From: Campylobacterales bacterium
GTDB taxonomy: Bacteria > Campylobacterota > Campylobacteria > Campylobacterales > JAADDG01
DNA: 17,766 bases
Assembly: GCA_027009865.1 (NCBI GenBank)
Contig: JALVCR010000023.1
Location: 1 to 17,766 of the forward strand
Direction of reading: 5' to 3'
The notes under the pieces are model-generated. The model was given only the letters and a program-made list of their open reading frames with translations, searched no databases and had not been told where the DNA came from. The position numbers and the translations under genes are program-made. Position 1 is the stretch's first letter; each line of letters opens with the position of its first letter. Of the stretch, positions 7,134 through 13,931 are shown piece by piece.

Positions 7134-9953
7134 TCATATTCTCTTTTTTAACTCTTTTGCAAGAAACATTCCTGTATAGCTTCCCGACTTTTTATAGTTT
7201 TTTGCAAGCTCTTCGGGAGTTCCGCTATCTACTATTTTTCCTCCGCGGCTTCCGCCTTCAGGACCCATATCTATTATATAGTCGGCGTTTTTTATTACAT
7301 CCATATTATGTTCTATAACTAATACGCTGTTTCCAAGATCGGTTAAATGGTGTAAAACTTTAATGAGTTTATCCACATCGGCAAAATGAAGCCCGGTTGT
7401 GGGTTCATCCAAAATATATAGGGTGTTTCCGGTATCTTTTTTGCTAAGCTCTTTTGCAAGTTTGATTCTTTGCGCCTCTCCTCCGCTTAGGGTTACCGCA
7501 TTTTGTCCAAGAGTGATATATCCCAATCCCACATCTTGAAGAGTTTTTAGTTTTTGATATATTTTTGGAATATGAGCAAAAAATTCCAAAGCTTCATCCA
7601 CGCTCATTTCCAAAACGTCGGCTATGTTTTTGCCTTTGTATTTAATCTCAAGCGTTTGGGCGTTGTATCTTTTTCCGTTGCACGCATCGCACTTTACCAT
7701 AATATCGGGCAAAAAGTGCATCTCTATCTTTATCTCCCCCTCTCCTTGACACTTTTCGCATCTTCCTCCTTTTACGTTAAAGCTAAATCTTCCTACTTTA
7801 TATCCTCTTATTTGAGCCTCTTTTGTTTTTGCAAACAAAACTCTTATCTCATCCATAACTCCCGTATAGGTAGCGGGATTGCTTCTTGGGGTTCTGCCTA
7901 TTGGGCTTTGATCAAGATATATTACTTTATCTAATTTCTCAAGGCCTACACATTCTACTCCCGCAACTCTTTTTATCTTCTTTGCCCTGTTTAATATCTC
8001 CTTTGCAACAGGCAGGAGAGTTTGCAAAATAAGAGAGCTTTTTCCGCTCCCGCTAACTCCGGTTATGCAGACGAAATTTCTAAGAGGAATTTTTACGTTT
8101 AAATTTTTTATATTGTTTATGTTTACATTTTTTATCTCAATCCACTCGTTTTGTTTCCGTCTGTAGAAATACTCTATCTTTTTTCGCTCATACAGATAAT
8201 CGGCTGTTAGGGTTTTTGCTTTTTTTAACTCTTCAAGTGTTCCGCTAAAGACTATCTCTCCCCCAAATTTCCCAGCTTTTGGCCCGATATCCACAATGAA
8301 ATCGGCGGCATTTATCGTCTCTTTGTCATGCTCTACGACTATTACGCTGTTTCCTTTATCTTTTAGATTTTTCAAAGTTCTTATAAGCTTTTGGGTATCC
8401 CTTTCATGAAGCCCGATGCTTGGCTCATCTAAGACATACATAACTCCCGTAAGTCCGCTTCCTATCTGAGAGGCTATTCTAATTCTTTGCGCCTCCCCTC
8501 CGCTTATTGTTCTTGCATCTCTTCCAAGCGTCAAATATCCAAGCCCCACATCATACAAAAAATAGAGTCTCTCTCTAATCTCTTTTAAGATAGGCTCGGC
8601 TATCATCTTCTGCTGAGAAGAGAGATAGTCAAAATTTCTATCCTCTTTGAAAAATTCATAGCACTTCTCTATTGGCATATCCAAAATCTCAGCAATTGTT
8701 TTATCGGCTACTCTAACAGCCAAGCTTTCCGGTTTTAGCCTGTGGCCTTTGCACGCATCGCAAATCTTTTCGCTCATATAGTCTCCAAGAGCTTTTTCAT
8801 CTTTTAGCATCTCATAAGCTATTTTTATCACACCGTCAAATTTTCTTGCTATTTTGTGCTTTTTCCAATAAAATTCGACTAAATTTGCGCTTCCGTGCAA
8901 AATAGCCTTCTTCTCATGCTCCTTTAACTTATAAAACGGAACCGATATATCTATCCCCTCCGCTTCGCAAAAAGCTTTTAGGAAGGTAAAATAGTATCCT
9001 CTGTTAAATCCGTAAAGAAGTCTTATTGCCCCTTCTTCAATGCTTCTCTCTTCATCTATGAGCTTTTTTAAATCAAGGGAGTATCTTATTCCAAGACCGT
9101 CGCAAACAGGGCATGCCCCTTTTGGAGAGTTAAAAGAGAATGAAAGAGGTTCTAAAGGTTCGAAACTAATTTTGCAATCAAAACAGGCAAGATGTTCGCT
9201 GTAATGAAGATGAGAGGTATAAAAGCCTATCTCTTCATAATTTAAGATATCTATCTCCACCTCCCCAAAGCTTTCATTTAAGGCTCTCTCTATATCCTGG
9301 GCTATTCTCTCTTTATTTTCCTCTTTGATTACGACTCTATCTATAACCGCTTTTATGGTGTGCTTTTTATTTTTTCCAAGCGATATCTCTTCATCAAGCC
9401 TTGCCATAACTCCGTCAATTATCGCTCTTACATATCCCTTTTGTCTTAGAGATTCTATTAAATCTGCAAAAGTTCCCTTCTTTTCTCTTATTAAGGGGGC
9501 TGTGATTACAACTTTGGCTTTGTTTGGGATTTTTAAAACTTCGTTTATTATGTCGCTTGCGCTCATTTGAGAGATGGGCTTTCCGCATTTATGGCAGTGC
9601 TGTTTTCCAACTCTTGCGTATAAAAGCCTTAGATAATCGTAAATTTCTGTAATTGTTCCAACAGTAGATCTTGGGTTTTTGCTTGTTGTTTTTTGATCTA
9701 TCGCAATTGCGGGAGTTAGACCCTCTATTTTATCCACATCAGGTTTTCCGATTCTATCGAGAAACTGTCTTGCGTATGAGGAGAGGGATTCTATATATCT
9801 TCTTTGCCCTTCCGCATAAAGTGTATCAAAAGCTAATGTGCTTTTTCCGCTTCCGCTAAGACCGGTAAATACTACAAGAGAGTTTTTTGGAATTTCCAGA
9901 TTTATCGATTTTAGATTATTTTCTCTCGCTCCGTAAATTTTTATCTTATCCAA
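7134..9953 (-). CDS. uvrA: UvrA, excinuclease ABC subunit A
   Basis: Damage-recognition ATPase of nucleotide excision repair; works as a dimer with UvrB in the cytoplasm. The 939 residues match the family length (E. coli 940). There are two ABC modules: Walker A GLSGSGKS at 31-38 and GVSGSGKS near 631-638; signatures ISGGEAQR and LSGGEAQR; Walker B VLDEPSIGL and ILDEPTTGL. Zinc-binding cysteines are present at C257/C260 with C281/C284, and in the CEKC...CDAC hairpin module of the second half that touches damaged DNA. The start is TTG at 9953: the protein begins at the conserved IKIYGARENNLK, AAGGAT lies upstream, and no ATG is near. It follows the TauE-type gene by 18 bp and is followed by the HDOD gene, so it is probably mid-operon. 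No LexA-type box was recognised. Confidence 0.97.
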   Translation of the reverse strand: MDKIKIYGARENNLKSINLEIPKNSLVVFTGLSGSGKSTLAFDTLYAEGQRRYIESLSSYARQFLDRIGKPDVDKIEGLTPAIAIDQKTTSKNPRSTVGTITEIYDYLRLLYARVGKQHCHKCGKPISQMSASDIINEVLKIPNKAKVVITAPLIREKKGTFADLIESLRQKGYVRAIIDGVMARLDEEISLGKNKKHTIKAVIDRVVIKEENKERIAQDIERALNESFGEVEIDILNYEEIGFYTSHLHYSEHLACFDCKISFEPLEPLSFSFNSPKGACPVCDGLGIRYSLDLKKLIDEERSIEEGAIRLLYGFNRGYYFTFLKAFCEAEGIDISVPFYKLKEHEKKAILHGSANLVEFYWKKHKIARKFDGVIKIAYEMLKDEKALGDYMSEKICDACKGHRLKPESLAVRVADKTIAEILDMPIEKCYEFFKEDRNFDYLSSQQKMIAEPILKEIRERLYFLYDVGLGYLTLGRDARTISGGEAQRIRIASQIGSGLTGVMYVLDEPSIGLHERDTQKLIRTLKNLKDKGNSVIVVEHDKETINAADFIVDIGPKAGKFGGEIVFSGTLEELKKAKTLTADYLYERKKIEYFYRRKQNEWIEIKNVNINNIKNLNVKIPLRNFVCITGVSGSGKSSLILQTLLPVAKEILNRAKKIKRVAGVECVGLEKLDKVIYLDQSPIGRTPRSNPATYTGVMDEIRVLFAKTKEAQIRGYKVGRFSFNVKGGRCEKCQGEGEIKIEMHFLPDIMVKCDACNGKRYNAQTLEIKYKGKNIADVLEMSVDEALEFFAHIPKIYQKLKTLQDVGLGYITLGQNAVTLSGGEAQRIKLAKELSKKDTGNTLYILDEPTTGLHFADVDKLIKVLHHLTDLGNSVLVIEHNMDVIKNADYIIDMGPEGGSRGGKIVDSGTPEELAKNYKKSGSYTGMFLAKELKKRI

Positions 9954-9971
9954 ATATATTTATCCTTTTTT

Positions 9972-10709
9972 TTATTGATTGAAAATTTTGTTTATAATGA
10001 GCGCTAAAATAACAAAATTTAACATTAAAATCAACTTTTTATGTCTCTTTGCGTGAGTTTTATGAGCTACGTGGATTCCAAAATAGACGCCTATTAGAGA
10101 TGTAACACCTATAATAATTCCTTGAAGGTAGTCTATGTAGCCGTAAAAAGAGAGGCTTATAAAACCAGATAGTGATGAAAATACCACAAAAAAGAGAGCC
10201 ATAGATATAGCTTTTTTTACATGATAGTGTAAGAATCCCACTAGAATCGGGGTTAAAAGGATTGATCCTCCAACTCCCACGCTTATTGCCAATAATCCTA
10301 CTCCCATTCCTATCGCAAAAAGCAAAAATTTGTTGTTTATCTCTTTTTTGTTTGATTCTATGGGAGCTTTGAAAAATCTGTAAATAGCAAAAAGGATAAT
10401 TGCTAAAAATATAAAACTTAAAGTTTTGGAATGGAAAAAATGAACCACAGCTCCGCTTCCAAGAGCTCCTATAAAACCTCCAATTCCCAAAATATAGCCC
10501 TCATTTAAGGTAAGAGAGCCTTTTTTGTAATTTAGATAACTGCCATAAAGCGAGCTAAAGAGCATCTGCATAACCGATATTCCTATCGCATGCTTTATAT
10601 CAAATCCAAGATACATTAAAGTTGGAACAAGAATTGTTCCTCCCCCAACTCCAAAAAAACCGGATATAAATCCAACCGAGAGTCCTGCCAAAATTAGAGC
10701 TATTTCCAT
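9972..10709 (-). CDS. TauE/SafE family permease (probable sulfite/anion exporter)
   Basis: A 245-residue inner-membrane protein of the TauE/SafE (formerly DUF81) family, members of which export sulfite or organosulfonates. It has about eight hydrophobic segments in two repeats, each opening with the family's glycine motif: GFFGVGGGTILVPTL at 17-31 and a SVGVGGSILLTPIL stretch near 142-155. Segments are linked by short Lys/His-rich loops (for example HKTHAKRHKK near 215). The start at ATG 10709 is followed directly by a membrane helix and preceded by GAAGG. It is the first gene of a likely TauE-uvrA-HDOD transcript, with only 18 bp before uvrA. The substrate is not shown by sequence, and nothing nearby proves sulfur metabolism. 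Confidence 0.87.
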   Translation of the reverse strand: MEIALILAGLSVGFISGFFGVGGGTILVPTLMYLGFDIKHAIGISVMQMLFSSLYGSYLNYKKGSLTLNEGYILGIGGFIGALGSGAVVHFFHSKTLSFIFLAIILFAIYRFFKAPIESNKKEINNKFLLFAIGMGVGLLAISVGVGGSILLTPILVGFLHYHVKKAISMALFFVVFSSLSGFISLSFYGYIDYLQGIIIGVTSLIGVYFGIHVAHKTHAKRHKKLILMLNFVILALIINKIFNQ

Positions 10710-10732
10710 TCTAAACCTTCAATTTTTAGGGG

Positions 10733-10761
10733 ATTTTACACCATCCACTCTTAATAAACAA
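10733..10761 (-). promoter_or_regulatory. Probable promoter of the TauE-uvrA-HDOD unit
   Basis: The minus strand has TAAAAT at 10733-10738 and TTGTTT at 10756-10761 with 17-bp spacing. The predicted start near 10726 leaves a leader of about 17 nt. The -35 region overlaps that of the divergent fliN promoter. Confidence 0.45.
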
Positions 10762-10783
10762 TTTAAAAAAAATAAACTATAAT
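10755..10783 (+). promoter_or_regulatory. Probable promoter of fliN-fliO
   Basis: The plus strand has a perfect TATAAT at 10778-10783, with TAAACA at 10755-10760 as a weak -35, 17 bp apart. The start would be near 10790, about 20 nt before the fliN GTG. No sigma-54 (GG-N10-GC) or sigma-28 pattern was seen, so this looks like a housekeeping-sigma promoter. Confidence 0.5.
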
Positions 10784-10810
10784 AAGTAAAATAGAGTTTA
10801 TGGAGAGTTT

Positions 10811-11110
10811 GTGGAAAAAGAGGAGAGCAGAGAGGGAAGGCTTGGATATGAGAAGCTTGCTGATATTAAAGTCGAGTTTATAGCCGAGCTTGGAAGCACT
10901 GAGATAACTTTAAGAGAGCTTTTATCTTTTACTAACGGTTCTGTGATAGATTTGAAAAAACCGGCAGGCGAGAGCGTAGAGCTTTTTATAAATAATAAGA
11001 TTTTCGGCAAAGGGGAAGTTATGGTTTATGAGAAAAATTTGGCTATCAGAATAAATGAGATATTAAATTCCAAAGATATTATTCAATTCTTTTTAAAAGA
11101 GCCGTTATGA
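10811..11110 (+). CDS. fliN: FliN, flagellar motor switch protein
   Basis: C-ring component of the flagellar switch at the cytoplasmic face of the motor, needed for assembly, export and rotation switching. The 99 residues are nearly all SpoA/FliN domain: VEFIAELGSTEITLREL at about 21-37, then the LKKPAGESVELFINNKIFGKGE pattern at about 48-69 and a final VMVYEKNLAIRI strand. It is short, like other small FliN proteins; Campylobacterota also carry FliY elsewhere. The start is GTG at 10811: GGAG lies 5 nt upstream, while the ATG at 10800 is in another frame. The stop overlaps the fliO start by 4 bp (ATGA). Confidence 0.9.
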   Translation: MEKEESREGRLGYEKLADIKVEFIAELGSTEITLRELLSFTNGSVIDLKKPAGESVELFINNKIFGKGEVMVYEKNLAIRINEILNSKDIIQFFLKEPL

Positions 11111-11961
11111 GATATGTTTTTTTTATGCTTTTTTTTACAAAACTCCTCTTTGGCGTAAATCTTCTGACATATAAAATATATGATAGAGAAAATAGAATAG
11201 ATTTGATGCTAACTTTTGACGAGCCCTATAATGGAAAGATAAAAAAAAGAAAAATAGAGGGCTATACGATAATTAAGCTCTATAATCTAAAATATAATGA
11301 CGAGATAAAAGAGAGCGTCGATTCAAAAGTGGCAAAAGAGATAGATATTATTCCAAGAAAAAACTCTCTTTATGTGCTTTTTAAAAGTCAGAAAGATATT
11401 GATCTTCAAGTAGATAAAACGATAGATAATTTTGGTCTTAGAATAAGAGCTTTGCTAAAAACTCCCCAAAAAGAGTTAGAGCCTATGCCGGTAGTCTCTC
11501 CTATAAAGAAAGAGGATAAAGAGAGCGATGATCTTAAAATCGGTCAAAACAGTTCTATATCTATTGGATACGGATATTATATAGCTCTTTTTAGCTTGAT
11601 TGTTATAGCCGTTATTTTATATTTTTTAAGAAACGCTTTAAAAGATAAAAAAAGTGTAGGGGGATGGCTTTTTAAAAAGGTAAAAAATAATGAGATAGAG
11701 ATAAAATTTCAGCGCTCTTTAGATGCGAGAAATAGAGTTGTCTTGATAGAGTATAAAAACTCCTCATATCTTCTTTTGATAGGAAACAGCAATATTTTGC
11801 TTGATAAATTTCCTTTAAAAAGTATAAAAAAAGAGGATGAGTTTGAAGATATTTTTGAAAAAAATAGGCAAAGACTTGACGAATATCTTAAATTAAATGA
11901 CGAAAAATTTCAAAACTATAAGGAAAAGGTAAGCAAAGATATAGAAAAGCTTCTAAAATGA
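11107..11961 (+). CDS. fliO: FliO-type flagellar export protein with long periplasmic part
   Basis: FliO helps assemble the membrane core of the flagellar type III export gate. The 284 residues show a signal peptide or first helix at 1-17, a periplasmic region of about 135 residues (18-155) rich in beta-strand patterns, one membrane helix at about 157-174, then a cytoplasmic FliO domain at about 195-236 with IEIKFQRSLDARNRVVLIEY and a YLLLIGNSNILLDKF core, and a charged helical tail to 284. Enteric FliO is much shorter (about 120 residues) and lacks the periplasmic domain; long forms are known in Helicobacter and Campylobacter, where I recall fliN lying next to fliO. Translation is coupled to fliN by ATGA. 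Its last 9 bp overlap the end of the opposing feoA. The assignment rests on the FliO domain plus the fliN context. Confidence 0.82.
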   Translation: MRYVFFMLFFTKLLFGVNLLTYKIYDRENRIDLMLTFDEPYNGKIKKRKIEGYTIIKLYNLKYNDEIKESVDSKVAKEIDIIPRKNSLYVLFKSQKDIDLQVDKTIDNFGLRIRALLKTPQKELEPMPVVSPIKKEDKESDDLKIGQNSSISIGYGYYIALFSLIVIAVILYFLRNALKDKKSVGGWLFKKVKNNEIEIKFQRSLDARNRVVLIEYKNSSYLLLIGNSNILLDKFPLKSIKKEDEFEDIFEKNRQRLDEYLKLNDEKFQNYKEKVSKDIEKLLK

Positions 11962-12189
11962 CTCTCTTTCTACAAGCACCTTGTCTGCTTCCTCTTTTCT
12001 AAGAGCCACGCAGGTATTGCTATCTGTTTCAACTTTTACTACCTTTTTTAAAAATCCATACCCTTTTAGTGTTATTTGTGAATTTTTTTTAATACCAAAG
12101 TCTCTTAGTCTGTTTTTAAACTCCTCATTTGCCACAATATCTTTGATAACCGCCCTTGCTCCTATATCCAAATCTGTTAGTCTTGACAT
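11953..12189 (-). CDS. feoA: FeoA, ferrous iron transport accessory protein
   Basis: Small cytoplasmic SH3-like protein that assists the FeoB ferrous iron transporter. The 78 residues have the family pattern: LTDLDIGARAVI near the start, LRDFGIKKNSQITLKGYG in the middle and a VALRKEEADKVLV end. The start ATG 12189 was chosen over a longer TTG reading from 12249 because AAGGA lies 7 nt before it and because the TTG codon lies upstream of the Fur box, inside the predicted promoter. No feoB is adjacent, so it is either a solo gene or its feoB lies elsewhere. It is predicted to be Fur-repressed. Its 3' end overlaps fliO by 9 bp, so feoA transcripts can run antisense into fliO unless they stop at once. 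Confidence 0.87.
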   Translation of the reverse strand: MSRLTDLDIGARAVIKDIVANEEFKNRLRDFGIKKNSQITLKGYGFLKKVVKVETDSNTCVALRKEEADKVLVERESF

Positions 12190-12223
12190 TTTTCCGTCCT
12201 TTTTAAATATCTTAAAACAATTG

Positions 12224-12238
12224 TAATAATCATTATCA
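12224..12238 (-). promoter_or_regulatory. Fur box upstream of feoA
   Basis: The minus strand reads TGATAATGATTATTA, matching 14 of 15 positions of the 7-1-7 Fur consensus (TGATAATnATTATCA). It lies 35 bp before the feoA ATG and just downstream of the -10 box, so Fur with iron bound should block transcription. This is a sequence match read by eye. Confidence 0.82.
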
Positions 12239-12248
12239 ACTTGTTTCA

Positions 12249-12254
12249 ATTATA
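12249..12254 (-). promoter_or_regulatory. -10 box of feoA promoter
   Basis: A perfect TATAAT on the minus strand; transcription would begin near 12242, directly at the Fur box. The -35 region is not conserved. The position relative to the Fur box supports a real promoter. Confidence 0.6.
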
Positions 12255-12297
12255 TAACTTTTTACATTAATATAATCTTAAAATTTTGTTATATCTT

Positions 12298-13401
12298 TTA
12301 TAAGATTTTCTCTTCTTTTTTATTTAATTCTCTTTGATAATGCGAGAAAATAGTTTCTAAAATCTCAAAATTTTTATTTAGTATCTCTATATTCATATTT
12401 AAATCTGAGATTTTTTCAAAACTTTTGTTTTTGATATTTTGAATTTCTTTTTGAATATTTTCAAAAGTATGGAGGGAGATTGCATTTAAAACTTTTAGCT
12501 CTTTTGATAGATGCTCTATGATATTTTTGAAAGAGCTGTTTATATTTTCCATATCCTCAAAAAAGCCGCTTTCTAAATTTTTAAATTCTTTAAGCTCTTT
12601 TATAAAAACTTTCTGCTCTTTTAAGATTTTTCCATATTCTAAAAGAAGTTTTTTTTGAGCCTCTCGCTCTTTTTTAGTTAAATTAAAAAAAATGGTTATC
12701 TCTTTTTTTAATGTATATTCAAAATTTTTTATAAATTCTGGAGTAAAAGCCTTTTCAAAACTTCTCTTTATCTCAAAATTTATCTGTTCATTTTGAAGAA
12801 TTTTGTATCTCTCAAGTTCTTCTGCACTCCAAAAGAGCTCTTTTGCTTTTTCCTTTACTTTTAAAACTTCACTTTTTAATTTTTCAAAAGCTCTTTTTTC
12901 TAAAAAATATTGCCAATTTATTATTGTCAATGAGAAAAAAAGAGAAAAAAAGAAGCTCTTTTCATTTAAAAATATTAAACCTAAAAGCGATATGGAAAAG
13001 TAAACCAAAAAAGAAAATATTTTATCGATTAAATCTATTTTGTAGTTTTCTAAAAAATTTGAAATAAACAGAGATAAGTCATTAGCCGATTTGCTTTCTC
13101 TATATACAGTAAGAGATAATTCTTTTGAAAGCTCTTCTATATCCTCTGATAATTTGGACGCCAAAAATTTTGGTTCGCAAATTTTAATGAAGGAAGAGTT
13201 TTTTAAAAAGAGGATAGAGAGTAAAAATATTATAAAAAGAAGTAGGAAAAGCTCTTTTTTAAATAGGGAAAATTGAAAAATCAAAATAGCTTCTAAAACT
13301 AAAATTATAAATGGCAAAGATAATAAAACTAATAGGTTTGAAAAGCATTCATTATTTCTCTTTTCTGATGGTAGTATAATATTTTCAATACTCTCTTCCA
13401 T
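12298..13401 (-). CDS. Unrecognised membrane protein: four TM helices and a long coiled-coil tail
   Basis: I do not recognise this 367-residue protein. Visible parts are a polar N-terminus (1-20), TM helices at about 22-45 and 50-68, a hydrophilic loop of about 57 residues (69-125), TM helices at about 126-146 and 148-165, then about 200 Lys/Glu-rich residues predicted as coiled coil (170-367) with regular hydrophobic spacing. The order of two TM, a cytoplasmic loop, two TM and a long cytoplasmic tail recalls MotA-like and ZorA-like stator proteins, but I find no conserved TM proline or other family residue, and no MotB-type partner is nearby, so this is only a topology likeness. The start ATG 13401 has AAAGGA 10 nt upstream, inside a hairpin. 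It lies between pgpA and feoA on the same strand. Confidence 0.7.
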   Translation of the reverse strand: MEESIENIILPSEKRNNECFSNLLVLLSLPFIILVLEAILIFQFSLFKKELFLLLFIIFLLSILFLKNSSFIKICEPKFLASKLSEDIEELSKELSLTVYRESKSANDLSLFISNFLENYKIDLIDKIFSFLVYFSISLLGLIFLNEKSFFFSLFFSLTIINWQYFLEKRAFEKLKSEVLKVKEKAKELFWSAEELERYKILQNEQINFEIKRSFEKAFTPEFIKNFEYTLKKEITIFFNLTKKEREAQKKLLLEYGKILKEQKVFIKELKEFKNLESGFFEDMENINSSFKNIIEHLSKELKVLNAISLHTFENIQKEIQNIKNKSFEKISDLNMNIEILNKNFEILETIFSHYQRELNKKEEKIL

Positions 13402-13408
13402 TTTTTAA

Positions 13409-13436
13409 AATTCCTTTGCAAAACTTCAAAGGAATT
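13409..13436 (-). promoter_or_regulatory. Hairpin between pgpA and the 12298-13401 gene, enclosing its ribosome binding site
   Basis: A perfect 10-bp inverted repeat, AATTCCTTTG and CAAAGGAATT, around an 8-nt loop. On the minus-strand RNA the 3' arm contains AAAGGA, the Shine-Dalgarno of the next gene, paired with TCCTTT of the 5' arm. Only four U follow before an A run, so it may be a weak terminator for the pgpA operon, a translation-blocking hairpin, or both. Confidence 0.6.
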
Positions 13437-13458
13437 ATACAAAATTTACATTCGTTTT

Positions 13459-13923
13459 TTATAAATTCAAATTAAAATACCCAAGAATTTGATAAGTTCC
13501 GGCACTGCATATTCCGGCAAATATTCCAGCAAGCAAATCATCTCCCATAACTCCGATTCCCCCCTTAACTTCTCTATCGACTCTTCCTATGATAGAAGGT
13601 TTCCAGATATCAAAAATTCTAAAATATATTATAGATAAAACCATTTGCGTTATGGTGGCGGAACTTAGAGAAAAAGCAAGCCATATTCCTGCTACTTCAT
13701 CTATAACAATGAAGCTCTCATCATGAGTATTATTCTCTTTTTCATATTTATCTATCTCTTTTATGGCAATTATAGAGATTAATATGGTAAGCAAAAATAG
13801 AGTTGAAACTGGAAGAAATTTTAGAATTAAAAAAGCCGCTAAAGCCCCCGCTATTGTGCCGACGGTTCCCGGAGCTTTTGGAGAGAGGCCTGTGTAAAAG
13901 AAGGTTAAGAAGAGTTTTCTCAT
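13459..13923 (-). CDS. pgpA: PgpA, phosphatidylglycerophosphatase A
   Basis: Membrane lipid phosphatase that converts phosphatidylglycerol phosphate to phosphatidylglycerol, using Mg. The 154 residues have the family marks: an N-terminal TGLSPKAPGTVGT motif at 11-23, FIVIDEVAGIW at 71-81 with the catalytic acidic residues, an FRIFDIWKP segment near 101-109, and GGIGVMGDDLLAG at 121-133. Several hydrophobic helices fit an inner-membrane protein. The start at ATG 13923 has AAGGA upstream, and that Shine-Dalgarno touches the TAA stop of the ATP-sulfurylase-like gene 8 bp before. It is last in the ispDF operon; a gene in the same position follows the Cj1609 locus in C. jejuni, from memory. Confidence 0.93.
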   Translation of the reverse strand: MRKLFLTFFYTGLSPKAPGTVGTIAGALAAFLILKFLPVSTLFLLTILISIIAIKEIDKYEKENNTHDESFIVIDEVAGIWLAFSLSSATITQMVLSIIYFRIFDIWKPSIIGRVDREVKGGIGVMGDDLLAGIFAGICSAGTYQILGYFNLNL

Positions 13924-13931
13924 AAAAATCC

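Noticed and set aside
9325..9570. Hydrophobic plus-strand ORFs opposite uvrA and ispDF (also 16084-16359)
   Set aside because: They are antisense shadows of strongly conserved genes, hydrophobic because Lys/Glu/Asp codons reverse to Phe/Leu/Ile.
11942..11955. Small inverted repeat TAGAA-AAGC-TTCTA at the fliO/feoA junction as a terminator
   Set aside because: The stem has only 5 AT-rich pairs and no U-tract follows on either strand.
12190..12249. Longer N-terminus of FeoA from TTG 12249
   Set aside because: It would cover the Fur box and the -10 region, and ATG 12189 has a good AAGGA.
12298..13401. ZorA of a Zorya defence system
   Set aside because: Only the TM order is similar. No ZorB peptidoglycan-binding partner, no ZorC/D/E gene and no recognisable MotA-family residue is present; neighbours are housekeeping genes.
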